From Xiphydria camelus (Eukaryota; Arthropoda; Insecta; Hymenoptera; Xiphydriidae), in assembly GCA_963678675.1 (NCBI GenBank), contig OY783198.1:12224580-12288579 (forward strand): a stretch of DNA of 64,000 nt, given 5' to 3'. Under the pieces are notes generated by a model. That model searched no databases. It was not told the DNA's origin and worked only from the letters and a program-made list of their open reading frames with translations. Below, one piece after another: positions 12,801 to 26,800 of this stretch (positions within the stretch are counted from its first letter, which is position 1; each line of letters opens with the position of its first letter). A program made the position numbers and the translations under genes.

Positions 12801-13780
12801 ATTTTCTCTGTTTCCCATTGACTCGCTGCACTCTGCGGTGGTATACACACTTTGATCTTAGCTCAATGAGCCGAGAAGCTATTGAACTCTAATGAATTAG
12901 ATTGAGATCTGGACTAACCATCTTGCGTACAAAGCATACCGCGATACCGACCCGTATAGGTATAAATATACGCGTTTACACTTGTATAACTTCTATAGAA
13001 CTAACTTGCGTAGAAATGCAACATTTATTTTAGGAAAATGTTATTTTAGTTAAGCGTAATATCGGTAATCACGCGAGATTTTTATTTTTTCCCTGTTTCC
13101 CATTGACTCGCTACACTCTGCGGCGGTATACACACTTTGATCTTAGCTCAATGAGCCGAGAAGTTATTGAACTCTAATGAATTAGATTGAGATCTGGACT
13201 AACCATCTTGCGTATAAAGCATACCGCGATACCGACCCGTACAAGTATAAATATACGTGTTTACACATGTATAACTTCTATAGAACTAACTTGCGTAGAA
13301 ATGCAATATTTATTTTAGGAATATGTTATTTTAAATAAGCGTGATATCGGTAATCAAGCGAGTTTTTCATTTTTTCCCCTGTTTCCCATTGACTCGCTGC
13401 ACTCTGCGGCGGTATACACACTTTGATCTTAGCTCATTGAGCCGAGAAGCTATTGAGCTCTAACGAATTAGATTGAGATCCGGAATAACCATCTTGCGTA
13501 CAAAGCATACCGAGATACCGACCCGTACAGGTATAAATATACGTGTTTACATATGTATAACTTCTATGGAACTAACTTGCGTAGAAATGCAATATTTATT
13601 TTAGGAAAATGTTAATTTAAATAAGCGTCATATCGGTAATCACGCGAGTTTTTCATTTTTTCCCTGTTTCCCCTTGACTCGATGAACTCTGCGGCGGTAT
13701 ACACCCTTTGACCTTAGCTCAATGAGCCGAGAAGCTATTGAGCTCTAATGAATTAGATTGAGATCTGGACTAACCATCTT
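12801..13780. repeat. Chimeric junction segment between blocks
   Basis: After the anchor at 12801 the sequence follows block A to about 13230. It then switches within a monomer to a block C type (GTACAAGTATAAATATACG) and within another monomer (near 13510) to CGAGATACCG plus a TTTACATATG type. The same chimeric order is present from 36068 to about 37050, so these joints predate the long duplication. At about 13781 the match switches again, to block A from position 410 on. Confidence 0.78.
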
Positions 13781-16700
13781 GCGTATAAAGCATACCGCGA
13801 TACCGACCCGTACAGGTATAAATATACGTGTTTACACGTGTATAACTTCTATAGAACTAACTTACGTAGAAATGCAATATTCTTTTTAGGAAAATGTTAT
13901 TTTAGTTAAGCGTAATATCGGTAAGCACGCGAGATTTTCATTTTTTCCCTGTTTCCCATTGACTCGCAGCACTCTGCGGCGGTATACACACTTTGAACTT
14001 AGCTCAATGAGCCGAGAAGTTATTGAGCTCTAATGAATTAGATTGAGATCTGGACTAACCATCTTGCGTACAAAGCATACCGAGATACCGACCCGTACAG
14101 GTATAAATATACGTGTTTACATATGTATAACTTCTATGGAACTAACTTGCGTAGAAATGCAATATTTATTTTAGGAAAATGTTAATTTAAATAAGCGTCA
14201 TATCGGTAATCACGCGAGTTTTTCATTTTTTCCCTGTTTCCCCTTGACTCGATGAACTCTGCGGCGGTATACACCCTTTGACCTTAGCTCAATGAGCCGA
14301 GAAGCTATTGAGCTCTAATGAATTAGATTGAGATCTGGACTAACCATCTTGCGTACAAAGCATACCGAGATACCAACCCGTACAGGTATAAATATACGTG
14401 TTAACACATGTATAACTTCTATAGAACTAACTTGCGTAGAAATGCAATATTTATTTTAGGAAAATGTTATTTTAGTTAAGCGTCATAACGGTAATTACGC
14501 GAGTTTTTTTATTTTTTTCCTGTTTCCCATTGACTAGCTGCACTCTGCGGCGGTATACAAACTTTGATCTTTGCTCAATGAGCCGAGAAGCTATTGAGCT
14601 CTAATGAATTAGATTGAGATCTGGACTAACCATCTTGCGTACAAAGCATACCGCGATACCGACCCGTACAGGTAGAAATATACGTGTTTAAACATGTATA
14701 ATTTATATAGAACTAACTTGGGTAGAAACGCAATATTTATTTTAGGAAAATGTTATTTTAATTAAGCGTCATATCGGTAATCAATCGAGTTTTTGATATT
14801 TTCTCTATTTCCCAATGACTCGCTGCACTCTGCGGCGGTATACAAACTTTGATCTTTGCTCAATGAGCCGAGAAGCTATTGAGCTCTAATGAATTAGATT
14901 GAGATCTGGACTAACCATCTTGCGTACAAAGCATACCGCGATACCGACCCGTACAGGTAGAAATATACGTGTTTAAACATGTATAATTTATATAGAACTA
15001 ACTTGGGTAGAAACGCAATATTTATTTTAGGAAAATGTTATTTTAATTAAGCGTCGTATCGGTAATCAATCGAGTTTTTGATATTTTCTCTATTTCCCAA
15101 TGACTCGCTGCACTCTGCGGCGGTATACACACTTTGATCTTGGCTCATTGAGCCGAGAAGCTATTGAGCTCTAATGAATTAGATTGAGATCCGGAATAAC
15201 CATCTTGCGTACAAAGCGTACCGCGATACCGACCCGTACAGGTAGAAATATACGTGTTTAAACATGTATAATTTATATAGAACTAACTTGGGTAGAAACG
15301 CAATATTTATTTTAGGAAAATGTTATTTTAATTAAGCGTCATATCGGTAATCAATCGAGTTTTTGATATTTTCTCTATTTCCCAATGACTCGCTGCACTC
15401 TGCGGCGGTATACACACTTTGATCTTGGCTCATTGAGCCGAGAAGCTATTGAGCTCTAATGAATTAGATTGAGATCCGGAATAACCATCTTGCGTACAAA
15501 GCGTACCGCGAAACCGACCCGTACAGGTATAAATATACGTGTTTACACATGTATAACTTCTATACAACTAACTTGCGTAGAAATGCAATATTTATTTTAG
15601 GAAAATGTTATTTTATTTAAGCGTCATATCGATAATCATGCTAGTTTTTCATTTTTTCCCTGTTTCCCATTGACTACCTGCATAGTTATTGAGCTCTAAT
15701 GAATTAGATTGAGATCTGGACTAACCATCTTGCGTTCAAAGCATACCGCGATACCGACTCGTACAGGTATAAATATACGTGTTAACACATGTATAACTTC
15801 TATAGAACTAACTTGCGTAGAAATGCAATATTTATTTTAGGAAAATGTTATTTTATTTAAGCGTCATAGCGATAATCACGCGAGTTTTTCATTTTTTCCC
15901 TGTTTCCCATTGACTCGCTCCACTCTGCGGCGGTATACACACTTTGATCTTAGCTCAATGAGCCGAGAAGCTATTGAGCTCTAATGAATTAGATTGAGAT
16001 CTGGACTAACCATCTTGCGTACAAAGCATACCGAGATACCAACCCGTACAGGTATAAATATACGTGTTAACATATGTATAACTTCTATAGAACTAACTTG
16101 TGTAGAAATGCAATATTTATTTTAGGAAAATGTTATTTTAGTTAAGCGTCATAACGGTAATTACGCGAGTTTTTTATTTTTTTCCTGTTTCCCATTGACT
16201 AGCTGCACTCTGCGGCGGTATACAAACTTTGATCTTAGCTCAATGAGCCGAGAAGTTATTGAGCTGTAATGAATTAGATTGAGATCTGGACTAACCATCT
16301 TGCGTACAAAGCATACCGCGATACCGACCCGTACAGGTATAAATATACGTGTTTACACATGTATAACTTCTACAGAACTAACTTGCATAGAAATGCAATA
16401 TTTATTTTAGGAAAATGTTATTTTAGTTAAGCGTCATATCGGTAATCACGCGAGTTTTTCATTTTTTTCCTGTTTCCCATTGACTCGCTGCAATCTGCGG
16501 CGGTATACACACTTTGATCTTAGCTCATTGAGCCGAGAAGCTATTGAGCTCTAATGAATTAGATTGAGATCTGGAATAACCATCTTGCGTACAAAGCGTA
16601 CCGCGAAACCGACCCTCACATGGATAAATACCAACGTATTTGCAGATGTGTAATTTATGTAGAAATAGCTTGCGTAGAAATGCAATATCCATTTTTATAA

Positions 16701-19034
16701 GATACTATTTTAGTTAAATGTCATATCGGTAATCACGCGAGTTTTTTATTCTTTCCTTGTTTACCATTGGCTCGCTGCACTCTGCGGCGGTATACACACT
16801 TTGATCTTAGCTCAATGAGCCGAGAAACTATTGAGCTCTAATGAATTAGATTGAGATCTGGACTAACCATCTTGCGTACAAAGCATACCGCGATACCGAC
16901 CCGTACAGGTATAAATATACGTGTTTACACATGTATAACTTCTATAGAACTAGCATGCGTAGAAATGCAATATTTATTTTAGGAAAATGTTATTTTAGTT
17001 AAGCGTCATATCGGTAATCAATCGAGTTTTTGATATTTTCTCTGTTTCCCATTGACTAGCTGCACTCTGCGGCGGCATACACACTTTGATCTTAGCTCAA
17101 TGAGCCGAGAAGCTATTGAGCTCTAATGAATTAGATTGAGATCCGGAATAACCATCTTGCGTACAAAGCGTACCGCGAAACCGACCCCCACATGGATAAA
17201 TACCAACGTATTTGCAGATGTGTAATTTATGTAGAACTAACTTGCGTAGAAATGCAATATCCATTTTTATAATATACTATTTTAGTTAAATGTCATATCG
17301 GTAATCACGCGAGTTTTATATTTTTTCCTTGTTTACCATTGACTCGCTGCACTCTGCGGCGGTATACACACTTTGATCTTAGCTCAATGAGCCGAGAAGC
17401 TATTGAGCTGTAATGAATTAGATTGAGATCTGGACTAACCATCTTGCGTACAAAGAATACCGCGATACCGACCCGTACAGGTATTAATATACGTGTTTAC
17501 ACATGTATGACTTCTATAGAACTAACTTGCTTAGGAATGCAATATTTATTTTATTAAAATGTTATTTTAGTTAAGCGTCATATCGGTAATCAATCGAGTT
17601 TTTGATATTTTCTCTGTTTCCCATTGACGCGCTGCACTCTGCGGCAGTATACACACTTTGATCTTGGCTCATTGAGCCGAGAAGATATTGAGCTCTAATG
17701 AATTAGATTGAGATCTGGACTAACCATCTTGCGTTCAAAGCATACCGCGATACCGACCCGTACAGGTATAAATATACGTGTTTACACATGTATAACTTCT
17801 ATAGAACTAACTTGTGTAGAAATGCAATATTTATTTTAGGAAAATGTTATTTTATTTAAGCGTAATATCGGTAATCACGCGAGATTTTTATTTTTTCCCT
17901 GTTTCCCATTAACTCGCTTCACTCTGCGGCGGTATACACACTTTGATCTTAGCTCAATGAGCCGAGAAGTTATTGAGCTCTAATGAATTAGATTGAGATC
18001 TGGACTAACCATCTTGCGTACAAAGCATACCGCGATACCGACCCGTACAGGTATAAATATACGTGTTTACACGTGTATAACTTCTATAGAACTAACTTAC
18101 GTAGAAATGCAATATTCTTTTTAGGAAAATGTTATTTTAGTTAAGCGTAATATCGGTAATCACGCGAGATTTTCATTTTTTCCCTGTTTCCCATTGACTC
18201 GCTGCACTCTGCGGCGGTATACACACTTTGAACTTAGCTCAATGAGCCGAGAAGTTATTGAGCTCTAATGAATTAGATTGAGATCTGGACTAAAACCATC
18301 TTGCGTACAAAGCATACCGCGATACCGACCCGTACAGGTATAAATATACGTGTTTAAACTTGTATAACTTCTATAGAACTAACTTGCGTAGAAATGCAAT
18401 ATTTATTATAGGAAAATGTTATTTTAGTTAAGCGTCATATCGGTAATCACGCGAGTTTTTTATTTTTTCCCTGTTTCCCATTGACTAGCTGCACTCCGCG
18501 ACGGTATACACACTTTGATCTTAGCTCAATGAGCCGATAAGTTATTGAGCTGTAATGAATTAGATTGAGATCTGGACTAACCATCTTGCGTACAAAGCAT
18601 ACCGCGATACCGACCCGTACAGGTATAAATATACGTGTTTACACATGTATAACTTCTATAGAACTAACTTGCGTAGAAATGCAATATTTATTTTAGGAAA
18701 ATGTTATTTTATTTAAGCGTCATATCGATAATCACGCGAGTTTTTTTATTTTTTCCCTGTTTCCCATTGACCTGCTGCAATCTGCGGCGGTATACACACT
18801 TTGATCTTAGCTCAATGAGCCGAGAAGCTATTGAGCTCTAATGAGTTAGATTGAGATCTTGACTAACCGCCTTGCGTACAAAGCATACCGCGATACCGAC
18901 CCGTACAGGTATTAATATACGTGTTTACACATGTATGACTTCTATAGAACTAACTTGCGTAGGAATGCAATATTTATTTTATTAAAATGTTATTTTAGTT
19001 AAGCGTCATATCGGTAATCAATCGAGTTTTTGAT
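13781..19034. repeat. Rearranged copy of block A lacking one monomer
   Basis: From GCGTATAAAG at 13781 the sequence follows block A from position 410 (offset 13371; shared private marker GTAAGCACGCG at 13921/550). The block reaches the next anchor after 5254 bp, compared with 5539 bp in block A. The difference is exactly 285 bp, one monomer, and it is accounted for by three rather than four members of the TAGAAATATA run. Small private changes include GCGTCGTATCGG near 15052 and TTGACGCGCTGC near 17625. Confidence 0.85.
15663..15902. repeat. Deleted 240-bp monomer, copy 2
   Basis: It has the same 45-bp deletion junction as the copy at 2577 (GACTACCTGCATAGTTATTG), in the same neighbourhood of monomers. 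Confidence 0.9.
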
Positions 19035-22000
19035 ATTTTCTCTGTTTCCCATTGACTCGCTGCACTCTGCGGTGGTATACACACTTTGATCTTAGCTCAA
19101 TGAGCCGAGAAGCTATTGAACTCTAATGAATTAGATTGAGATCTGGACTAACCATCTTGCGTACAAAGCATACCGCGATACCGACCCGTATAGGTATAAA
19201 TATACGCGTTTACACTTGTATAACTTCTATAGAACTAACTGGCGTAGAAATGCAACATTTATTTTAGGAAAATGTTATTTTAGTTAAGCGTAATATCGGT
19301 AATCACGCGAGATTTTCATTTTTTCCCTGTTTCCCATTGACTCGCAGCACTCTGCGGCGGTATACACACTTTGAACTTAGCTCAATGAGCCGAGAAGTTA
19401 TTGAGCTCTAATGAATTAGATTGAGATCTGGACTAACCATCTTGCGTACAAAGCATACCGAGATACCGACCCGTACAGGTATAAATATACGTGTTTACAT
19501 ATGTATAACTTCTATGGAACTAACTTGCGTAGAAATGCAATATTTATTTTAGGAAAATGTTAATTTAAATAAGCGTCATATCGGTAATCACGCGAGTTTT
19601 TCATTTTTTCCCTGTTTCCCCTTGACTCGATGAACTCTGCGGCGGTATACACCCTTTGACCTTAGCTCAATGAGCCGAGAAGCTATTGAGCTCTAATGAA
19701 TTAGATTGAGATCTGGACTAACCATCTTGCGTACAAAGCATACCGAGATACCAACCCGTACAGGTATAAATATACGTGTTAACACATGTATAACTTCTAT
19801 AGAACTAACTTGCGTAGAAATGCAATATTTATTTTAGGAAAATGTTATTTTAGTTAAGCGTCATAACGGTAATTACGCGAGTTTTTTATTTTTTTCCTGT
19901 TTCCCATTGACTAGCTGCACTCTGCGGCGGTATACAAACTTTGATCTTTGCTCAATGAGCCGAGAAGCTATTGAGCTCTAATGAATTAGATTGAGATCTG
20001 GACTAACCATCTTGCGTACAAAGCATACCGCGATACCGACCCGTACAGGTAGAAATATACGTGTTTAAACATGTATAATTTATATAGAACTAACTTGGGT
20101 AGAAACGCAATATTTATTTTAGGAAAATGTTATTTTAATTAAGCGTCATATCGGTAATCAATCGAGTTTTTGATATTTTCTCTATTTCCCAATGACTCGC
20201 TGCACTCTGCGGCGGTATACAAACTTTGATCTTTGCTCAATGGGCCGAGAAGCTATTGAGCTCTAATGAATTAGATTGAGATCTGGACTAACCATCTTGC
20301 GTACAAAGCATACCGCGATACCGACCCGTACAGGTAGAAATATACGTGTTTAAACATGTATAATTTATATAGAACTAACTTGGGTAGAAACGCAATATTT
20401 ATTTTAGGAAAATGTTATTTTAATTAAGCGTCATATCGGTAATCAATCGAGTTTTTGATATTTTCTCTATTTCCCAATGACTCGCTGCACTCTGCGGCGG
20501 TATACAAACTTTGATCTTTGCTCAATGAGCCGAGAAGCTATTGAGCTCTAATGAATTAGATTGAGATCTGGACTAACCATCTTGCGTACAAAGCATACCG
20601 CGATACCGACCCGTACAGGTAGAAATATACGTGTTTAAACATGTATAATTTATATAGAACTAACTTGGGTAGAAACGCAATATTTATTTTAGGAAAATGT
20701 TATTTTAATTAAGCGTCATATCGGTAATCAATCGAGTTTTTGATATTTTCTCTATTTCCCAATGACTCGCTGCACTCTGCGGCGGTATACACACTTTGAT
20801 CTTGGCTCATTGAGCCGAGAAGCTATTGAGCTCTAATGAATTAGATTGAGATCCGGAATAACCATCTTGCGTACAAAGCGTACCGCGATACCGACCCGTA
20901 CAGGTAGAAATATACGTGTTTAAACATGTATAATTTATATAGAACTAACTTGGGTAGAAACGCAATATTTATTTTAGGAAAATGTTATTTTAATTAAGCG
21001 TCATATCGGTAATCAATCGAGTTTTTGATATTTTCTCTATTTCCCAATGACTCGCTGCACTCTGCGGCGGTATACACACTTTGATCTTGGCTCATTGAGC
21101 CGAGAAGCTATTGAGCTCTAATGAATTAGATTGAGATCCGGAATAACCATCTTGCGTACAAAGCGTACCGCGAAACCGACCCGTACAGGTATAAATATAC
21201 GTGTTTACACATGTATAACTTCTATACAACTAACTTGCGTAGAAATGCAATATTTATTTTAGGAAAATGTTATTTTATTTAAGCGTCATATCGATAATCA
21301 TGCTAGTTTTTCATTTTTTCCCTGTTTCCCATTGACTAGCTGCATAGTTATTGAGCTCTAATGAATTAGATTGAGATCTGGACTAACCATCTTGCGTTCA
21401 AAGCATACCGCGATACCGACTCGTACAGGTATAAATATACGTGTTAACACATGTATAACTTCTATAGAACTAACTTGCGTAGAAATGCAATATTTATTTT
21501 AGGAAAATGTTATTTTATTTAAGCGTCATAGCGATAATCACGCGAGTTTTTCATTTTTTCCCTGTTTCCCATTGACTCGCTCCACTCTGCGGCGGTATAC
21601 ACACTTTGATCTTAGCTCAATGAGCCGAGAAGCTATTGAGCTCTAATGAATTAGATTGAGATCTGGACTAACCATCTTGCGTACAAAGCATACCGAGATA
21701 CCAACCCGTACAGGTATAAATATACGTGTTAACACATGTATAACTTCTATAGAACTAACTTGTGTAGAAATGCAATATTTATTTTAGGAAAATGTTATTT
21801 TAGTTAAGCGTCATAACGGTAATTACGCGAGTTTTTTATTTTTTTCCTGTTTCCCATTGACTAGCTGCACTCTGCGGCGGTATACAAACTTTGATCTTAG
21901 CTCAATGAGCCGAGAAGTTATTGAGCTGTAATGAATTAGATTGAGATCTGGACTAACCATCTTGCGTACAAAGCATACCGCGATACCGACCCGTACAGGT

Positions 22001-23839
22001 ATAAATATACGTGTTTACACATGTATAACTTCTACAGAACTAACTTGCATAGAAATGCAATATTTATTTTAGGAAAATGTTATTTTAGTTAAGCGTCATA
22101 TCGGTAATCACGCGAGTTTTTCATTTTTTTCCTGTTTCCCATTGACTCGCTGCAATCTGCGGCGGTATACACACTTTGATCTTAGCTCATTGAGCCGAGA
22201 AGCTATTGAGCTCTAATGAATTAGATTGAGATCTGGAATAACCATCTTGCGTACAAAGCGTACCGCGAAACCGACCCTCACATGGATAAATACCAACGTA
22301 TTTGCAGATGTGTAATTTATGTAGAAATAGCTTGCGTAGAAATGCAATATCCATTTTTATAAGATACTATTTTAGTTAAATGTCATATCGGTAATCACGC
22401 GAGTTTTTTATTCTTTCCTTGTTTACCATTGGCTCGCTGCACTCTGCGGCGGTATACACACTTTGATCTTAGCTCAATGAGCCGAGAAACTATTGAGCTC
22501 TAATGAATTAGATTGAGATCTGGACTAACCATCTTGCGTACAAAGCATACCGCGATACCGACCCGTACAGGTATAAATATACGTGTTTACACATGTATAA
22601 CTTCTATAGAACTAGCATGCGTAGAAATGCAATATTTATTTTAGGAAAATGTTATTTTAGTTAAGCGTCATATCGGTAATCAATCGAGTTTTTGATATTT
22701 TCTCTGTTTCCCATTGACTAGCTGCACTCTGCGGCGGCATACACACTTTGATCTTAGCTCAATGAGCCGAGAAGCTATTGAGCTCTAATGAATTAGATTG
22801 AGATCTGGACTAACCATCTTGCGTACAAAGCATACCGCGATACCGACCCGTACAGGTATAAATATACGTGTTTACACATGTATAACTTCTATAGAACTAG
22901 CATGCGTAGAAATGCAATATTCTTTTTAGGAAAATGTTATTTTAGTTAAGCGTAATATCGGTAATCACGCGAGATTTTCATTTTTTCCCTGTTTCCCATT
23001 GACTCGCTGCACTCTGCGGCGGTATACACACTTTGAACTTAGCTCAATGAGCCGAGAAGTTATTGAGCTCTAATGAATTAGATTGAGATCTGGACTAAAA
23101 CCATCTTGCGTACAAAGCATACCGCGATACCGACCCGTACAGGTATAAATATACGTGTTTAAACTTGTATAACTTCTATAGAACTAACTTGCGTAGAAAT
23201 GCAATATTTATTATAGGAAAATGTTATTTTAGTTAAGCGTCATATCGGTAATCACGCGAGTTTTTTATTTTTTCCCTGTTTCCCATTGACTAGCTGCACT
23301 CCGCGACGGTATACACACTTTGATCTTAGCTCAATGAGCCGATAAGTTATTGAGCTGTAATGAATTAGATTGAGATCTGGACTAACCATCTTGCGTACAA
23401 AGCATACCGCGATACCGACCCGTACAGGTATAAATATACGTGTTTACACATGTATAACTTCTATAGAACTAACTTGCGTAGAAATGCAATATTTATTTTA
23501 GGAAAATGTTATTTTATTTAAGCGTCATATCGATAATCACGCGAGTTTTTTTATTTTTTCCCTGTTTCCCATTGACCTGCTGCAATCTGCGGCGGTATAC
23601 ACACTTTGATCTTAGCTCAATGAGCCGAGAAGCTATTGAGCTCTAATGAGTTAGATTGAGATCTTGACTAACCGCCTTGCGTACAAAGCATACCGCGATA
23701 CCGACCCGTACAGGTATTAATATACGTGTTTACACATGTATGACTTCTATAGAACTAACTTGCGTAGGAATGCAATATTTATTTTATTAAAATGTTATTT
23801 TAGTTAAGCGTCATATCGGTAATCAATCGAGTTTTTGAT
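19035..23839. repeat. Mosaic block joining parts of blocks B and A
   Basis: The start (19035 to about 19890) follows 5949 to about 6800. Between about 19890 and 19945 it switches to the TAGAAATATA run of block A. From there to about 22740 it follows 1195 to about 3990 (offset about 18748, read at the deleted monomer and at GCGGCGGCATAC). Between about 22740 and 22925 it switches again, joining ACTAGCATGCGTAGAAATGC to ATTCTTTTTAGG. The rest follows the end of block A to the anchor at 23840. Both switches are inside aligned monomers, so the register is kept. Confidence 0.8.
21325..21564. repeat. Deleted 240-bp monomer, copy 3
   Basis: It has the same 45-bp deletion, but the junction reads GACTAGCTGCATAGTTATTG (TAGCTG instead of TACCTG), a variant shared only with the copy at 55771. 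Confidence 0.9.
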
Positions 23840-26800
23840 ATTTTCTCTGTTTCCCATTGACTCGCTGCACTCTGCGGTGGTATACACACTTTGATCTTAG
23901 CTCAATGAGCCGAGAAGCTATTGAACTCTAATGAATTAGATTGAGATCTGGACTAACCATCTTGCGTACAAAGCATACCGCGATACCGACCCGTATAGGT
24001 ATAAATATACGCGTTTACACTTGTATAACTTCTATAGAACTAACTTGCGTAGAAATGCAACATTTATTTTAGGAAAATGTTATTTTAGTTAAGCGTAATA
24101 TCGGTAATCACGCGAGATTTTTATTTTTTCCCTGTTTCCCATTGACTCGCTACACTCTGCGGCGGTATACACACTTTGATCTTAGCTCAATGAGCCGAGA
24201 AGTTATTGAACTCTAATGAATTAGATTGAGATCTGGACTAACCATCTTGCGTATAAAGCATACCGCGATACCGACCCGTACAGGTATAAATATACGTGTT
24301 TACACGTGTATAACTTCTATAGAACTAACTTACGTAGAAATGCAATATTCTTTTTAGGAAAATGTTATTTTAGTTAAGCGTAATATCGGTAAGCACGCGA
24401 GATTTTCATTTTTTCCCTGTTTCCCATTGACTCGCAGCACTCTGCGGCGGTATACACACTTTGAACTTAGCTCAATGAGCCGAGAAGTTATTGAGCTCTA
24501 ATGAATTAGATTGAGATCTGGACTAACCATCTTGCGTACAAAGCATACCGAGATACCGACCCGTACAGGTATAAATATACGTGTTTACATATGTATAACT
24601 TCTATGGAACTAACTTGCGTAGAAATGCAATATTTATTTTAGGAAAATGTTAATTTAAATAAGCGTCATATCGGTAATCACGCGAGTTTTTCATTTTTTC
24701 CCTGTTTCCCCTTGACTCGATGAACTCTGCGGCGGTATACACCCTTTGACCTTAGCTCAATGAGCCGAGAAGCTATTGAGCTCTAATGAATTAGATTGAG
24801 ATCTGGACTAACCATCTTGCGTACAAAGCATACCGAGATACCAACCCGTACAGGTATAAATATACGTGTTAACACATGTATAACTTCTATAGAACTAACT
24901 TGCGTAGAAATGCAATATTTATTTTAGGAAAATGTTATTTTAGTTAAGCGTCATAACGGTAATTACGCGAGTTTTTTTATTTTTTTCCTGTTTCCCATTG
25001 ACTAGCTGCACTCTGCGGCGGTATACAAACTTTGATCTTTGCTCAATGAGCCGAGAAGCTATTGAGCTCTAATGAATTAGATTGAGATCTGGACTAACCA
25101 TCTTGCGTACAAAGCATACCGCGATACCGACCCGTACAGGTAGAAATATACGTGTTTAAACATGTATAATTTATATAGAACTAACTTGGGTAGAAACGCA
25201 ATATTTATTTTAGGAAAATGTTATTTTAATTAAGCGTCATATCGGTAATCAATCGAGTTTTTGATATTTTCTCTATTTCCCAATGACTCGCTGCACTCTG
25301 CGGCGGTATACAAACTTTGATCTTTGCTCAATGGGCCGAGAAGCTATTGAGCTCTAATGAATTAGATTGAGATCTGGACTAACCATCTTGCGTACAAAGC
25401 ATACCGCGATACCGACCCGTACAGGTAGAAATATACGTGTTTAAACATGTATAATTTATATAGAACTAACTTGGGTAGAAACGCAATATTTATTTTAGGA
25501 AAATGTTGTTTTAATTAAGCGTCATATCGGTAATCAATCGAGTTTTTGATATTTTCTCTATTTCCCAATGACTCGCTGCACTCTGCGGCGGTATACAAAC
25601 TTTGATCTTTGCTCAATGAGCCGAGAAGCTATTGAGCTCTAATGAATTAGATTGAGATCTGGACTAACCATCTTGCGTACAAAGCATACCGCGATACCGA
25701 CCCGTACAGGTAGAAATATACGTGTTTAAACATGTATAATTTATATAGAACTAACTTGGGTAGAAACGCAATATTTATTTTAGGAAAATGTTATTTTAAT
25801 TAAGCGTCATATCGGTAATCAATCGAGTTTTTGATATTTTCTCTATTTCCCAATGACTCGCTGCACTCTGCGGCGGTATACACACTTTGATCTTGGCTCA
25901 TTGAGCCGAGAAGCTATTGAGCTCTAATGAATTAGATTGAGATCCGGAATAACCATCTTGCGTACAAAGCGTACCGCGATACCGACCCGTACAGGTAGAA
26001 ATATACGTGTTTAAACATGTATAATTTATATAGAACTAACTTGGGTAGAAACGCAATATTTATTTTAGGAAAATGTTATTTTAATTAAGCGTCATATCGG
26101 TAATCAATCGAGTTTTTGATATTTTCTCTATTTCCCAATGACTCGCTGCACTCTGCGGCGGTATACACACTTTGATCTTGGCTCATTGAGCCGAGAAGCT
26201 ATTGAGCTCTAATGAATTAGATTGAGATCCGGAATAACCATCTTGCGTACAAAGCGTACCGCGAAACCGACCCGTACAGGTATAAATATACGTGTTTACA
26301 CATGTATAACTTCTATACAACTAACTTGCGTAGAAATGCAATATTTATTTTAGGAAAATGTTATTTTATTTAAGCGTCATATCGATAATCATGCTAGTTT
26401 TTCATTTTTTCCCTGTTTCCCATTGACTACCTGCATAGTTATTGAGCTCTAATGAATTAGATTGAGATCTGGACTAACCATCTTGCGTTCAAAGCATACC
26501 GCGATACCGACTCGTACAGGTATAAATATACGTGTTAACACATGTATAACTTCTATAGAACTAACTTGCGTAGAAATGCAATATTTATTTTAGGAAAATG
26601 TTATTTTATTTAAGCGTCATAGCGATAATCACGCGAGTTTTTCATTTTTTCCCTGTTTCCCATTGACTCGCTCCACTCTGCGGCGGTATACACACTTTGA
26701 TCTTAGCTCAATGAGCCGAGAAGCTATTGAGCTCTAATGAATTAGATTGAGATCTGGACTAACCATCTTGCGTACAAAGCATACCGAGATACCAACCCGT

